43,606 nt of DNA, taken from the NCBI GenBank assembly GCA_016987375.1, contig PJRA01000198.1, positions 666,854 through 710,459 of the forward strand, in the 5' to 3' direction. Every line of letters begins with the position of its first letter. Position 1 is the stretch's first letter. The position numbers and the translations under genes were made by a program. Shown piece after piece: positions 1 through 12,653 of this stretch. The notes under the pieces were generated by a model. That model did not search any database. It was not told the DNA's origin and saw nothing but the letters and a program-made list of their open reading frames with translations. Origin of the DNA: Brachionus koreanus (lineage: Eukaryota > Rotifera > Eurotatoria > Ploima > Brachionidae).

Positions 1-819
1 AAAATTTTTTTTTGCAATATTATAGCTAATTTTTAGTAGTTTATAAATAAATATATATATGATCCCCTGATCATTTGCATGATCGGGCAAGTTAACTTAA
101 CTTTTGTCCATTTACTTATGCATCACCCGTTAGTACGAACGTATTGAAAATACCATACGCCTTTAATAGGGCCACCACATTTCAAATTTACATTTGAGAA
201 ATATGAAAGCAGAATTTTAAATGATTGACTTGATATTTCTGTTAATGATGAAGGCCTTTAATTATAGGCTAAATGCTTTCGCTTATTAATGCATGCACTT
301 AAGTTACAAACAAAATTAGAGCTTATTGCAAAATATATTTAAATAGACTATTTGAGCACATTTAAATTCAAAACTAATTTAAAATAATAATTAAATATGA
401 ATCCAATAAAAAATTTGTTAAAATTAGATTATAAATTTAAAATAATTGAATATATTTTGTTAAATAAATTGGTAGGAACAATAATTGTTTTTAAAAATAG
501 GAAAACCAGAATTAGGAAATAGTTTATAAATCTAAAAATAATTTTCTTGACAAAATCTGAGCTAATTTTCTCTAAATCAAAATTATATAACCAGAGAGAA
601 AAAAATGAAAAAAAAAATATTCAAATTTATGATTAAAAGTGATCTCTTTTTTGCAAAAAACTAAAAAGAAAATGAACATAGCTGCATTCGTTCATTACTA
701 AAAAATTTATCATAAAAATAATTTTAATTTAATTCTTTTATGCTAACTCAATATTTCACCAAATATACAGTATAAAACCAAAACACAGCCAACTCATTTA
801 AATTAGTAGGTAAATTGGA
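1..819. other. AT-rich intergenic, upstream of ARFGAP1
   Basis: No convincing gene was seen on either strand. The first 170 bases are less AT-rich and include a short palindrome around 60-90 (GATCAT..ATGATC type); the rest is low-complexity A/T. The last 100 bases presumably hold the ARFGAP1 promoter and 5' UTR. No TATA-like element stands out because the background is A/T. Confidence 0.5.
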
Positions 820-2176
820 ATGTCTTCGCCGCGGACCAGACTAGTTTTAAAAGATTTGCAGCTCAAAGATGAAAATAAATACTGTTTTGAATGCAATGCA
901 CATAATCCACAATGGGTAAGTGTCACCTATGGCATATTTATTTGTCTTGAGTGCTCGGGCAAGCATCGCAGTCTGGGTGTACATCTGAGCTTTGTTCGCT
1001 CGCTTACTTTAGACAAATGGAAGGACATAGAACTGGAAAAAATGAAGGTAGGCGGCAACAAAAACGCCAAGCTGTTCTTCGAGTCGCAGCCCGATTACAA
1101 ACCAAATATGAGCATTCAACAAAAATACAATAGCAGATGTGCCGCGCTGTATCGGGACAAAATTTCCACCGAAGCCCAGGGCAAGCCATGGTCCGAAGCC
1201 TCAAGCAGTGCAGCAAACCATTCAACTATACGTGAAAATTCCTCGTCTGCTTCACTTAGCTATAATCGTTCGTCCTCGTCACTTTCAAATTCTTACGAAC
1301 AACCAACCAATTCTTACCAATCGGGCTTCTCTTCCGAGCATCTAAAGAGCCAAACTGCGGATTTTTTTTCAAGAAAACAAGCTGAAAATTCATCCAGACC
1401 AGAGTATAATAATTAAGAAAATTTTTTTTTTGTTTAACTAAATTTTTTTTCAGAGGCATACCACCAAGTCAGGGAGGCAAATATACCGGATTTGGCAATA
1501 CAGTCGAACAGCCACCAAGTGAACCAGATATGTTCAGCTCATTGACATCAGTAATGAGTCTATTTTAAATAAAAATAGGAAAAAAAAATTTTTTTAAATT
1601 CATTTTTTTTAGAGTTTATCAAGTTTTACACTAAATGCTGGAAAATGGGCTTCAGTTGCCAAAGAAAATGTGGTTAAATTGAGCTCAACAGCGGCAAATC
1701 AAGCATCTGAACTGACCAAAAACATGAATGAGAAGGTAAAGGAAGGAAGTTTGCTCAATTCGGTTACGTCCAAAATGACCGATGTGAGCTCAAAAGCTTG
1801 GACGAACATTAACACCTATTGGAACCAAAGTGGCGAGGGTGGTGGCTTGGTCAACTCACTGAGCAATTTTAATGTGTTCGGACGAAGCGGATATGACAGC
1901 ATGGGCGGCGAGACAAGCCAATCTCAGCCTAGCAATAACTACACTAGCTACAACAATACCAGTAATGAATGGAACAACTGGGAAGACTCCGGCTGGGAAA
2001 GCAACAATTCAAGCAAAAAAACAAGCAAAGCTCCGAAAAAAGAGACGAAAAAAAAAGACGACTGGAACAATTGGGATGATGGTGGATGGGATTCAGCCGA
2101 AAAAAAAGAGGATTTAATGAATTTTAATGATGATGATCAATGGGAACCAATTGAATCAACCTCTAAGATGGATTAA
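820..2176 (+). CDS. ARFGAP1: ADP-ribosylation factor GTPase-activating protein 1
   Basis: Three exons are inferred: 820-1403, 1454-1550 and 1613-2176, giving 414 aa, close to the human protein. An N-terminal ArfGAP zinc finger has Cys22, Cys25, Cys42 and Cys45 in CX2CX16CX2C spacing, followed by the arginine finger (Arg50 in GKHRSLG). Exon 2 restores the conserved [13 protein letters not shown] segment directly after the ArfGAP domain, which confirms both splice sites. The exon 2/3 junction falls in a Ser/Thr-rich amphipathic stretch ([16 protein letters not shown]) that corresponds to the first ALPS curvature-sensing motif of ArfGAP1. The C-terminus has WNNWEDSGW and WNNWDDGGW repeats like the aromatic coat-binding motifs of the family. 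By homology it stimulates Arf1-GTP hydrolysis on Golgi membranes and couples COPI uncoating to membrane curvature. The introns are 50 and 62 bp. HCCS starts 244 bp downstream on the same strand. Confidence 0.93.
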
Positions 2177-2420
2177 TTGCGCACACTAGTCAGAATATAA
2201 ATTTTAAATTTTTTTCTTCTTTTTTTCTTTCTTTCTTTTTTTTTTTTAGAGCTAAACAAATAGTTTTAAATTCGATTTTTTTTTTCATAAAAATCTCATT
2301 TTATTTAAATGAAAAATAAATTTTTTTATTAAGTAAAAAAGTGTGTTTAAATGGTTGAGGTCCTAAAAAACCTAAAACAAATATTTCTTAGAATTATTTA
2401 TTTGATTTGAATTGAAAAGG

Positions 2421-3194
2421 ATGGGAAATAGCGCAAATAAGCCGGCGAATACAGCTACAGCTAAATCAGAGTGTCCGATTCAGCATGATAAAAATCCGTC
2501 TGATCACGATAAATTGAAGCAATCAGGCGCAGAGATTCCCTCTGAATGTCCGATGCATCAGGCCAAGTCGGGCAAACAGCAGTCTGATGCTTGTCCGATA
2601 AAGCATGATGACATTGATCCGAAAAATATGATGCCACCACCGAATCAGCAACCCTCGCCGGGTCAACCATTTACACTCTCGACTTCCCGAATAACATCGA
2701 CTATTCCCAAAGCCGGAACCGAAGATGAAAAATGGCAGTATCCATCCGAGCAAATGTTTTGGAACGCTATGCTAAGAAAAGGCTGGCGATGGGAAGAGGA
2801 CGCCATAAAACAGCAGGACATGACTCATATAATCAATATACACAATGCTAATAATGAAAAAGCGTGGCAAGAAGTTTTGAAATGGGAAGCGTTGCATTAC
2901 GGCGAGTGTCAATCACCTAAACTAAAAAAATTCGGTGGTAAAGCTAGTGAATACTCGCCAAGAGCTAGAATACGCCATTGGATGGGCTATGAGCTGCCGT
3001 TTGATCGTCATGACTGGATTGTGGACAGATGTGGAAAAGAGGTTCGCTATATAATCGATTATTATGATGGTGGACCGGTCAAAGTCAATGGGGAATTCAC
3101 TCTTTTGGATGTAAGACCTGCTCTTGACTCATTTGGTGCTTTAAATGATAGACTTAAGGCTGCTTGGTGGAGATGGACAACACGTAATGAATAG
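2421..3194 (+). CDS. HCCS: Holocytochrome c-type synthase (heme lyase)
   Basis: Single exon of 257 aa. The frame is open upstream to a TTG at 2412, but the first ATG is 2421 (MGNSANK), taken as the start; the N-terminal MGN could be N-myristoylated. Three Cys-Pro heme-regulatory-type motifs (ECPI, ECPM, ACPI) lie in the first 65 residues. The catalytic core is nearly complete: KIHN-type heme-binding site (INIHNANN, with the axial-ligand histidine at about residue 141), [36 protein letters not shown] and the C-terminal AWWRWT. By homology it attaches heme covalently to the CXXCH motif of cytochrome c (and c1) in the mitochondrial intermembrane space. The human gene has several coding introns; here there are none. 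The coding sequence is clearly less AT-rich than its flanks. Confidence 0.95.
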   Translation: MGNSANKPANTATAKSECPIQHDKNPSDHDKLKQSGAEIPSECPMHQAKSGKQQSDACPIKHDDIDPKNMMPPPNQQPSPGQPFTLSTSRITSTIPKAGTEDEKWQYPSEQMFWNAMLRKGWRWEEDAIKQQDMTHIINIHNANNEKAWQEVLKWEALHYGECQSPKLKKFGGKASEYSPRARIRHWMGYELPFDRHDWIVDRCGKEVRYIIDYYDGGPVKVNGEFTLLDVRPALDSFGALNDRLKAAWWRWTTRNE

Positions 3195-4912
3195 GATTTT
3201 TTTTTTTCAATATTTTGATTAAATAAAAAATAAATAGAGATTTTTAAGAAATTTTATTTTTCTTTTTACCGTATTTCATCTAGTAAAAAAAAATTCGTTT
3301 ATCAAAGTGTTTCTTCTATTCAAAAATATCTTAATTCAAAAAAGTGACCCAAATAAAAAAAATATATCTATTTTTTTTCTTCAATTAGAATCAAGAAAAA
3401 AGATGCTCTACATGACAAATGACTGGTGAATTTTCTTTTAAAAGAGACATTTTTTCTTTAGAAAAGCAACTCAGATAAAGGGAAATTTTTGACTCAAATA
3501 CTTGCAAGTTTCTTCTATTTGTGATTACTTTTTATTAGATGAAATACGATATTTATTAATTTTAAATATGAATTCTAATAAATAATTTTCTTTTTTTTTT
3601 CTTAAAAATATCAAAATTATATTTATTTAAACGAATTGAAACTTCAATACTCGCATAGGAAGCGGATAAATTTTTTATTTTTTTAATATTTATTCAATAT
3701 CTTTTTTCTAATCTAGAGCCTAATCTGCTTGGTAAATAATGTGTAGGAATTCATAATGCAAAAAAAGCTATGCTTTAAATAAATAACATTTGTCTTCTTT
3801 ACTTGAAAAAAATTTAAAAACATATTTTTAAAAATTTTATCTATTGACAAGTTTTAAATAAAATATTTATTTAAAAGATTTAAAAAAATTGTTTTTTTTG
3901 CTTTAAACTTAAAAACAATAAACCCATGAATTTATCATGAATTGAACGAAAAACCAACATTTGAAAAAGTTTCTTAAAAAATTATCTAATATTTATTTAA
4001 TAAAAATTTTTTCAGTCATAATTTAAAATGTGGAAAATTTAGTAATAGTAGTAGTAGGAGTACTAGTACGCTGTTATCAGTTTGCTGACGGAGAGTACAA
4101 ATAAAAGGTACAAATAAAAGTTAAATTTAAATAAAATTCATTCAAAAAAAAACAAAATTTTTCCGAACTCCTAACAAAAGCATACCAGCTGATCAGATAA
4201 AAAGAAGAAACAAAAATAAGCTTATTCGGCTAAATCTTTTTAAAAAAATGCCATATCAATTTGTTGATTAATTTATATGCAACTTTCCTTAAAAATAAAA
4301 TTGTTTTTTTACATATTTTTTTTATCACCCACGAGTGTTTCCTGAATAAATTACTATAAATAATGATGCTTTTTTTTACATCTAAGTATATCAATTTTTT
4401 CTTTTCAAAATTATGCGTCTAAATGAAAACATCTTAAATAAAAAAAATGAAATATGTAATTAAATAGTTTTTAAGGTTTTATGGAGTAACAATTCTTTTA
4501 CAAAATCGTATTTTTTAATTGAAAATTTGTAAATTTTTTTAGCATGATTTTAACATAAACTTCAATTTGACAAATATTTGCATTAATAGATAAATTTTAA
4601 AAAATTATAATTATTTTTTTCTTTTTTATCATTCATTGATAAACTAGCAAAATTTATAGAATCGAAATTATCTGTGATCAAAATTTTCAAGCATGTGGGC
4701 AGCTTTTAGCTTGGTTGTATATATAAAGTGAAAATAATTTGAGTCGATAACATTTTATATCTACCTTATTTATATTTAATTTCTCAAATTACACACATAT
4801 TTTTTTCATTTAATAAAATCTATTAAAAATAATAACCATTTTATTTTATTTTTTTTAAATAAATTTAATTCAATAAATTATCGGTAAATTAGAAAAAAAA
4901 ATAACAATTTTT
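3195..4912. other. AT-rich convergent intergenic region
   Basis: HCCS and the TPR-SET gene converge here, so the region should contain both 3' UTRs. AATAAA-type signals are common (for example just after 3200 on the plus strand) but cannot be separated from background. A short GTAGTAGTAG tract occurs around 4045-4060. No open frame with protein-like composition was seen. Confidence 0.5.
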
Positions 4913-6964
4913 TTAGATTAGATTATTTTGCAACAAATGATTAGATTTACTGATATGCTCAATTAAAACAGGATCTAATTGAATAAGATCACTAGTTGTT
5001 TTCTGCCACTCAGCATTTTCTTCTTTATCTCCATTTAAAAACGAGAGTCGATTTATTTCATAAGCTAATTTTATTGCCATTGTTAAATCTCCCAATTCTT
5101 TAGACAAATTAAAAACTTGTTTAAAATAATTCTTGGTCTCTACTAATTTTAATTCAAATTGAGAACAAGTGGCTAAATAGCATAAAGGCATTATCAAATC
5201 ATATTTATATTTGTCTCTATTTTGGTAAGTTTTTTTCAAATTCTCAATTAAATTTGACAACTTTTTTTTGTCATTAATTTTTTTCATTTGGTCCAAATTT
5301 TTTTTCAAATTAGCTCGCTTTTTCACATTTACCAAATCATTTCTATCCTCTTGGCAAAAAGCACAGTAACATTTGAAGCCATAATACTCGGCTCTTTTCT
5401 CTCTTTCCTCGAAAGAGTGAAGTGGAAAATAGGCGAGAGTAAGCTCTTCGCCTTGCTTAATATCCTGGTTTGTAAATATAAACACAAAATCAGAAAAATG
5501 CACTCTGTATGTATTGGGCAGACATGAATGATTGAAAAAAGACGGTACATGCCATAAACCGCTATTGTCAAAGTCTTCGCCCAGCATTCTCAAGTCATCA
5601 GCTTTGAAAGAGTTAAATGAATGAATAGCTTCTATGCGTTCAGTGTCAATTATCTCATTAGGTGGCACTTGGTCCTGGGTGAAATTTTTACCCGCATAAA
5701 GCGAGTAAACTTGTCTGCGAAGATTTGGATCAAATCTCATTTTGTATATTAGATCCATCAAGTTTTGACACTGTGAATTTTTGTTCATGGAACGATTAAG
5801 CAAGTTAAACGAAATGAGATTATACTTGGACTTAAATTCACAATCAAAGCTTATTGAGAGAGCTTTTGAGGCAACCAGAAGAGTGCCCTTGGGAATGTTC
5901 ACCTTAGCGACAAATCCTCGGCCCTTTTTGCTAATATTGGCAACCTCAATTTTGTCTGATAAAAAATCAGCGCCATCAACTCGAAAATTTCCTGGACCAC
6001 TTTGATCAATAAAGTATTTAAAGTCATAAACACCCTTTGTTTCTTCAATTCTTTTCAAGCATTTATCTAAGCCAATTTTGGCCTCTCTATTAGAAGCATT
6101 TGATTTCAGACAATTTTTAAACTGCTCCATACTTTTGTCAAATTGGCGCATACTATACCAAGCTGTGGCCATTCTAAAATAAGCTTTCTCAGTAGGTTCC
6201 AATTGAACAGATTTTTCAGCATCGATTAGCGCATTTTGGTACCATTCTAGTTTCAAATAAGCCATAGATCGGTTGGAAAAAAACTTAGCACATTGTTGAA
6301 AATTCAAAGCTCTGCTATACGAATGCACTGCCAAGTGGTATTCTTTATTTAAAAAGTGACGATTGCCCTCATTATTGTATTTTTCGCACAAAGCTGTCAA
6401 GTTTTGATCTATAGATTTGGGAATGCTGATAATTATTTGCAAATCAGAGGGCGAATCGACTCTTATTGCAAAATTATTAGCATTATGAATCGAAGTTTTC
6501 AAAAAAGGTTCTTTGATTTTGACAACAAAACCAAGAGGCAATAAATTTTGCAAATTTTCACCAAAATCTTTGATCAAATTATAAATCGACAAGGTCTCAA
6601 TGTCACCATTTTCATCTTCTATCAAAGTTTGTACGGCTGCTACTACAAAAGGCTGGTAAATTATCCTGCCTTCGAGGTATTTTCCTTCATGGACCTTGTT
6701 CACATACATTTGATTTAAAACAATCTTTTCCAATTGATCAAATTCCTTGAAACTAGAGTGTTTTTTGATACAAATATATGTTTGTTTAAGCTCTATTGTT
6801 CCTTGTTTAAAACCATTGTTACGATGAAGCATTTGAATTTTGAGATCATGCTCAAGGAATGTTTTGGAACCAGGCCTCAAAAAAGGCTTCATATTGCGCT
6901 GCTTTTTTTCATTCTCTTCAACTCTTTTGAAAATAGCGACCAATTTATCACTTTCTAATTTCAT
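4913..6964 (-). CDS. TPR and SET domain protein (SMYD-like, without MYND finger)
   Basis: Intronless, 683 aa, ATG at 6964. Residues about 50-180 form a beta-rich N-terminal region with EDENGD and RVDSPSD, like the OB-like domain seen ahead of the TPRs in eukaryotic TPR-SET proteins. Residues about 190-310 hold three or so tetratricopeptide repeats (NNEGNRHFLNKEYHLAVHSY; FFSNRSMAYLKL). The SET domain runs from about 335 (KGRGFVAKVNIPKG) through NHSCLPN (478-484) and GEELTLAYF (about 505-513) to a post-SET zinc cluster around CYCAFC (532-537). These are the S-adenosylmethionine-binding, catalytic-tyrosine and zinc elements of lysine methyltransferases. No MYND zinc finger splits the SET domain, unlike SMYD1-5. 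The substrate cannot be told from sequence; non-histone lysine methylation is possible. A C-terminal helical region of about 130 residues resembles the SMYD C-terminal TPR-like domain. Confidence 0.85.
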   Translation of the reverse strand: MKLESDKLVAIFKRVEENEKKQRNMKPFLRPGSKTFLEHDLKIQMLHRNNGFKQGTIELKQTYICIKKHSSFKEFDQLEKIVLNQMYVNKVHEGKYLEGRIIYQPFVVAAVQTLIEDENGDIETLSIYNLIKDFGENLQNLLPLGFVVKIKEPFLKTSIHNANNFAIRVDSPSDLQIIISIPKSIDQNLTALCEKYNNEGNRHFLNKEYHLAVHSYSRALNFQQCAKFFSNRSMAYLKLEWYQNALIDAEKSVQLEPTEKAYFRMATAWYSMRQFDKSMEQFKNCLKSNASNREAKIGLDKCLKRIEETKGVYDFKYFIDQSGPGNFRVDGADFLSDKIEVANISKKGRGFVAKVNIPKGTLLVASKALSISFDCEFKSKYNLISFNLLNRSMNKNSQCQNLMDLIYKMRFDPNLRRQVYSLYAGKNFTQDQVPPNEIIDTERIEAIHSFNSFKADDLRMLGEDFDNSGLWHVPSFFNHSCLPNTYRVHFSDFVFIFTNQDIKQGEELTLAYFPLHSFEEREKRAEYYGFKCYCAFCQEDRNDLVNVKKRANLKKNLDQMKKINDKKKLSNLIENLKKTYQNRDKYKYDLIMPLCYLATCSQFELKLVETKNYFKQVFNLSKELGDLTMAIKLAYEINRLSFLNGDKEENAEWQKTTSDLIQLDPVLIEHISKSNHLLQNNLI

Positions 6965-9900
6965 TTTAATTTATTTAGTGTAAACTATTTTTATTTCTAT
7001 TTATTTCAAGTGGGTAATGTGGCGCTTATTTAAATTACTTATTATTTCATGTCATATAAAATTAAAATGAATTTTCTTTTTCATATTTTAGTCTTGTTAC
7101 ATTTTAATAGTCCTAAAAGTTATTTTATAATCAGTCGATTTGTTTTTCGTATATTTTGTTTTCATTAATTTTTAATGTTTATAAATAAAACTAATTTAGA
7201 AAAAAGAAAAAAAGTAATTTTCTTTTTTTTTTCTCAAATTTTGATTTAGTTTTTTTCTTTTTTATCTGAGATTGAAGCACATTGTTAATTAAAGAGTTGA
7301 ATATTTTAAATTGTCTTTTTTCAATTTATTTAATAAGGATTTTTTTTCATTTAAGCTCAAAATTGAAACCATTCGACAAATTTAGATTCCAAACACATAT
7401 TTAAGACTACCTAGTGCATGTATAGTGTACTAAAAAAAAAATCGATTTTTTAGTTAACGTGTAATTTAAATTCAAATCGGAGTAGGATTATTACTCCAAC
7501 ATGTCAGAAGAAAAGATTTTAGATTTCATTTAAATTAAGATTGAATGATTTTTTTTAGTATCTTTTAAGATAAATTAGCTACTAAAATTTGCTTTTAAAA
7601 CAGGAAATATGACAATTTTAATTGTCGGACCGGTGTTGTTGAAAATGAATTAAATTACTAATCCAATTTAGAAGAAACAAGATATTAGTTAAATTAAAAG
7701 GGTTTTTCTTGCATTGTCTCTAGATCGTCAATTATAAAGATTTCTAAGCATGCTTAAAATCCAAATTAATCTTTTTAAATGTGTTTATTAGTCATCATTT
7801 TTTTAAAATAACATTTATTGTGTTAGCTCGATGAATATTTTTTTTTGAAAATTTTACTAAATGGTTTTAATTCAGTATTAACTAAATACAATTTCTACAT
7901 TTACTTAAAAAAATTCAGAAATCTGTGATCAAACTTATTAAACATTTAAGACTATTTTTATGGTTTTAAAAATTTATCATGTGGCTGAAAGGAAGGACCC
8001 ATTATTTTTAAAATAAATAAACAAATAAATCTATCCATTTTGATTTAGAATTTATTAATAATAAGTTTTATAGACAAATTAAATATTTTTTGTGAAAATT
8101 AATTAAATTTTTTTAAAAAAATTAAAAACAAAATCGAGTTGATCATCTACACTGAAAATTTTATCCAGTCGAAACCGGTCCCCCATTTTTTGATGAAAGG
8201 GGTTTAAACATGCGCCCCGTATTGCAGAGACATATTAATTTTTAATAAATTTTAAAAATTTTAAGATTTTTTTTAAATTTTTAAAAAAAATTAATTAATT
8301 TTCACAAAAAATATTTAATTTTTTTTTTCAAAAGTTTCAATTTTTAAAAAAGGGACCTAAAGATTTCTGAAAAAAAATTATTTTTCAAATTTTAACTATC
8401 AATCGTAGGATAATCATGCTTTTTTAATCGTTAGATACAATTATATAATTGATAGACGGCTGATTGGTAATAAAATCTAAATCAATTTTCTAATAGAGCC
8501 TAATTCACTAGATTTTTTATTTAAACTAGTGCAGAAATCAAGGTTTCAAAACGAGTTTTTATCTCTATTTATTTAATTATTTAAAATATAAATTTTTAAT
8601 TTTGTATATGAAATAAAATATTGATCATGCTAACTTCCTGGAAAAAAATCTCATTTCCTGATGTCATTTCATCTGAATTTTTGTTAACTAAAGGAACTTG
8701 ATAAAATTGAAATTCTAATTTTTTTACTCTAACCAAATCATTTATTGAATATGTTTTAGGTATAAAACAAAAAAAATTTTATATTTAAACTTTTTGATGA
8801 AAGTTTTGATTGTTGCTGATGAATTATACAGTTTTGAAAATTGAGATGTAAGATTTTAAGAGGTGCACTGAACTCCTAATTAGACACAAGGATCAAAATT
8901 AACCAAATTATATAATTAAAAATTTTGAATTATTTTTTGCTATATGTTCCGAAATAAACAATAAAACATAGTGCAAAAAATATTTGAATTAATCATGTCA
9001 TTTTGGATATTGACAAAAAATGCTTAGTCTTAGATAACAATAATTTATTAGTCTAAAAATACATTATTAATTTAGCAATTAAATATATTTATCTTTCAAT
9101 AATGTCTCCAAATTATAATATTTAATTGTTTGAATGAATATATTTAACAAGCGAGTAGGAGTAAATTTAATAGAATTAATTTTCTATGTTTTATTATTTT
9201 CTTCATAATCACTCACTATTAGTAATAAACGGTTTTTATTTTTTATTTTTTTTTAAAGAAATAATTCTATTTGTTTTTATGTGGATAATACTTGGAATGT
9301 GCTTTTTGATAAAGTCAAATCAAACTTTTGAGTTTAGAATTTAAATATTTATTTTTAAAAATTTGATAATTAGAAAAAATTATGCTTGCATCTATTAAAA
9401 TTCCTTTAGTCAAATCTCCTAAAAAAAACACGACAAAATTTTTAGTCAGCTAACTGAACAAGTTTTTATGAGTATTGTTTTCGGAGGGTTCAAAAACACA
9501 TTTTATTCCCTACCAATTAATAAACCCATAAAACAAAAACTAATACTAAATTATATCATTTTATTATTTAATAGCATAAACGGTTTAAAATTTTATGTTT
9601 TGTGAAATGATTTGAATATTATTCTTTTTTTTTTTGCCGAAAAAAATACATGACAAATCTAGACCGAAATAACCATAGAAATTAGAATCGCATTTAAATT
9701 GAGCTCGTGCTGTTTACAATGGTTTTTATAAATAGTTAATGTCTCAGGAAAAATCAACAATTCTCTTTAGCTAATTGAGTTTAAACACTGAGTTAGTTTT
9801 AATTTAGTGGCAGCATAATAAGAGGAAAAGCAAAAATTAAAATGAATACATATTTTTTTTTCTATTTTAATTCTACGACAAATAAAATTTGACGTCAATG

Positions 9901-12653
9901 TAGAGAAAAACAACAATTTCATGGAAAAGCTTTAATGCTATGAGTTTTCTTGATTGTATAGAAAGCATAAAACTTGTGCGTGGGTATGTGTGTTTCAAGG
10001 CAAAAGTACTACGTAGGAGTCTAGCACCAAAATTAAAAAAAAAAAAAAGAAAAAAAAAACAGCTAGATTATAATTTATAATTTTGGTATTAATAAAAATT
10101 TCTTCTAGCTGCAACTAGTACATAATTTTTATTTGATAAAACATTTCGATTTCAAGAATTAATTTACATTATTATCTAAAAGTTAGAAGTATTAGTTTTC
10201 GTTTTAATTTCATCAAGGATTCGCATTATGTCGAATCGTAGGAGGCTGCTTTTTAATGGCGTTGTTCAATTTTGAAAATAGCTAACTTGTTTTTTTAAAG
10301 TAGCTTTTGCATCCTCAGATATTTTAGGTTACCAAAGCGTTCAACAATTAGTCATCATTTTGTACAAAATTTACCTGTAAATAGTAATTTTAAATAAAAA
10401 CGTCATTTCTAAATATTTTTTTTTGTTTTAAATGATATTGCAGCTCCTTAAGATTAGATAAAATTTCTTGTTCTTTATGCTAGATAATTATTTTACATAA
10501 ATGAAGCAAAAAATATTCAAATCATTCAATGTTGGCATTTAGTTCAATCTAGTATGCCTGGATTAAATCTTGAGCTAAAATTTAAAGCATTTTTTCCTAG
10601 ACCTTTACAGTTAAGCATAAATTCTGAATAATTTAACTTCAATTATTACATTGCACTTATTTTTGATGACAGGATTATTTAATTAAAAAATTATTTTTAA
10701 TTTCTATAGTTTTCGACTAAAATGAAAGCAAATAATTTAGATCTTTATCAGCTTATTTTAAGTTGATTTTTATGCCAAAGTAGAACACACACATGATTTA
10801 GACACATTCAAAAAACACAACGTCTATTCAATTTAGATAGTCATATAGGTGTTTGGAGTTAGTGAACTATTTATTTTGTTTTATTCATCAAATTTAGTGC
10901 TACCCAAAGACCATATATTTCGCTTTGATAACATGAAAAAATTGCTTGTTTAAATTTAGTAAAACGAAAATAAAATGTAATAGATTTTTTAATTTTTTTT
11001 TCAAAACTAATTTTTCATATGTTATTTTCTTTTCATGATAATGAAATTATATTAAAAAAAATGTCAGAGTTTAGTGTAAAAAATTCAATCAAAATCACTT
11101 TTATTTATTTATTTAAAATTTAATTTAGAGCGAAAATTTTCTCTCGGCAGCTTCAAACGACATAATGCCTTCGTTTCAGCCAGTCTGTTAGGAATATTTT
11201 TATAATATATTATTACGGTTTAGTAAAACGGTTCTGAATTTTTGATTGCATTAGGTCGTTTAGAAGAGTAATCGCTGATTTCTTTTGCGATTAATTTCAT
11301 GTCATAAATTTTATGAATAATTGGTTTGATCTATCTTCTATTTTATATATATTTTTATTTGTTTGAGGGAAAACTTCAGGCTACTCAGAATGGAACAAAG
11401 TCCTTCTTTTTAGCCTAACGATTAATAAAAAAGGATCAAAAATTGTTTAAATCTGTTTAGAATAAAAATCAAAGATAAAATAAAAAACATAAATAGATAT
11501 AAAGATTAGCGGTAGCTGTTGGTTAAAGGTATGTGGATAGTATCAATGCTTGTTTTAAGAGTAAAAAATTTTTTATTCTCAGAATCCTGTTTTGCGTTTT
11601 TTTGTTAGTTATAGCTCTAATTTTTCTGTTCCCCAATTAAAATAATGAAACAATACTCAAACAAACGAACGGACTAAAGTTTTGCAGAGGGTTAAATTTA
11701 TTCTTATAGATGGACTTCTTTTAAGCTTTTAATTTTACCTAATAGGTTCATTATTGAGGCTTCTTCTTTTTATTTGGTAACTAATTTTTATAGTCTAATT
11801 AGATCAATTAGAATGAAAATGATTGTCTTTTTGTTTCCGGTTTTGTTGCACCGGTGAACTAGTAATTTAGATTGATATAATTTTGTTTGATTAATGAACA
11901 AAAATTGTCAGTGATTACGCAAGAGAAAATCAGTGGGAAATGCAAATATGGGGTTTTAGCCGATAAGCAGATTTGAGATTCCGTTCCGTGTGTAAAATTA
12001 GACACTAGTAATTCTTAGGATTGCATTAATTTTTCTCTAAAACTCAAATTGGATTAGTTGTCAGGCAAAATTAGAATCAATGAAGTGGTCGTTTTATTCA
12101 AGTGCTTATTTGCTAGGAACTAATAGTCAATAAGAAAAATTAAAAGGTAAAGTGGGAGCAGTTGGGCTTGTTGACGTAATTGAATCGATGTGATTATTTA
12201 CTAACGGGAAAAATCAATCTGTTCTTTGACGAGGTTTCTTAATTTGTTAAATTTGTGCGTTTGTGTTTGTGTTTGTGACGCTTAAAGCTCAAATATACCT
12301 ATGAAATGTTAGAATGAACAAATTAAAAATTATCTTAATTTATTAAATATTGGAAAAATATTTTTTATTTGAGAATTAAAAAAAAATGTGACAAAACAAA
12401 TCAAAGACACACATGGAGAGAGAGAGAGAGAGAAACAAAATTTAGAGGAAATTTCAATAAAAATTATTAAATTTCTCTTTATTTCTTTTTAAAAAAAATT
12501 TTCTAATTTTCGTGCCAAAATAACAAATAGCTTTTTTTTTTTTCTGTTGACTTATTTAGAAAAAGCAGAATGATATAGAATTTCTGTAAAAAAAATTACT
12601 TATTAATAAATCCGAGTGAAAAGCGAATATTTGAATTTAAAAGGCAAAAAAAT
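6965..12653. other. 5.7-kb gene desert upstream of klumpfuss-like gene
   Basis: No supportable coding region was found. Contents are low-complexity A/T sequence, a long inverted repeat (listed separately), a purine run near 10033-10059, GTTT/GTGTTT repeats near 12257-12280 and a (GA)n tract near 12416-12433. It separates two divergently transcribed genes. Its length is out of line with the compact spacing elsewhere, which fits cis-regulatory DNA and possibly untranslated exons of the developmental zinc-finger gene that follows. That is inference; no individual element can be named. Confidence 0.45.
8076..8320. repeat. Long imperfect inverted repeat (about 55-nt arms)
   Basis: The left arm is about 8076-8135 and the right arm about 8265-8320. 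The sequence around TTTGTGAAAATTAATT at 8090-8104 is matched by its exact reverse complement at about 8291-8306, and the match extends to at least 27 perfect bases with further imperfect pairing. The loop of about 130 bases is less AT-rich and contains GGTCCCCCATTTT and GCGCCCCG. The structure could be a foldback or MITE-like element or a hairpin transcript. No target-site duplication was identified. Confidence 0.65.

Noticed and set aside
2412..2420. HCCS N-terminal extension MKR from a TTG
   Set aside because: The first ATG is 2421, and MGNS is a sensible N-terminus. The same reasoning moved the starts of the BTB (17718), KCNQ (22843) and RBCK1 (30622) genes from TTG/GTG to ATG, and of DIRAS to a spliced upstream ATG.
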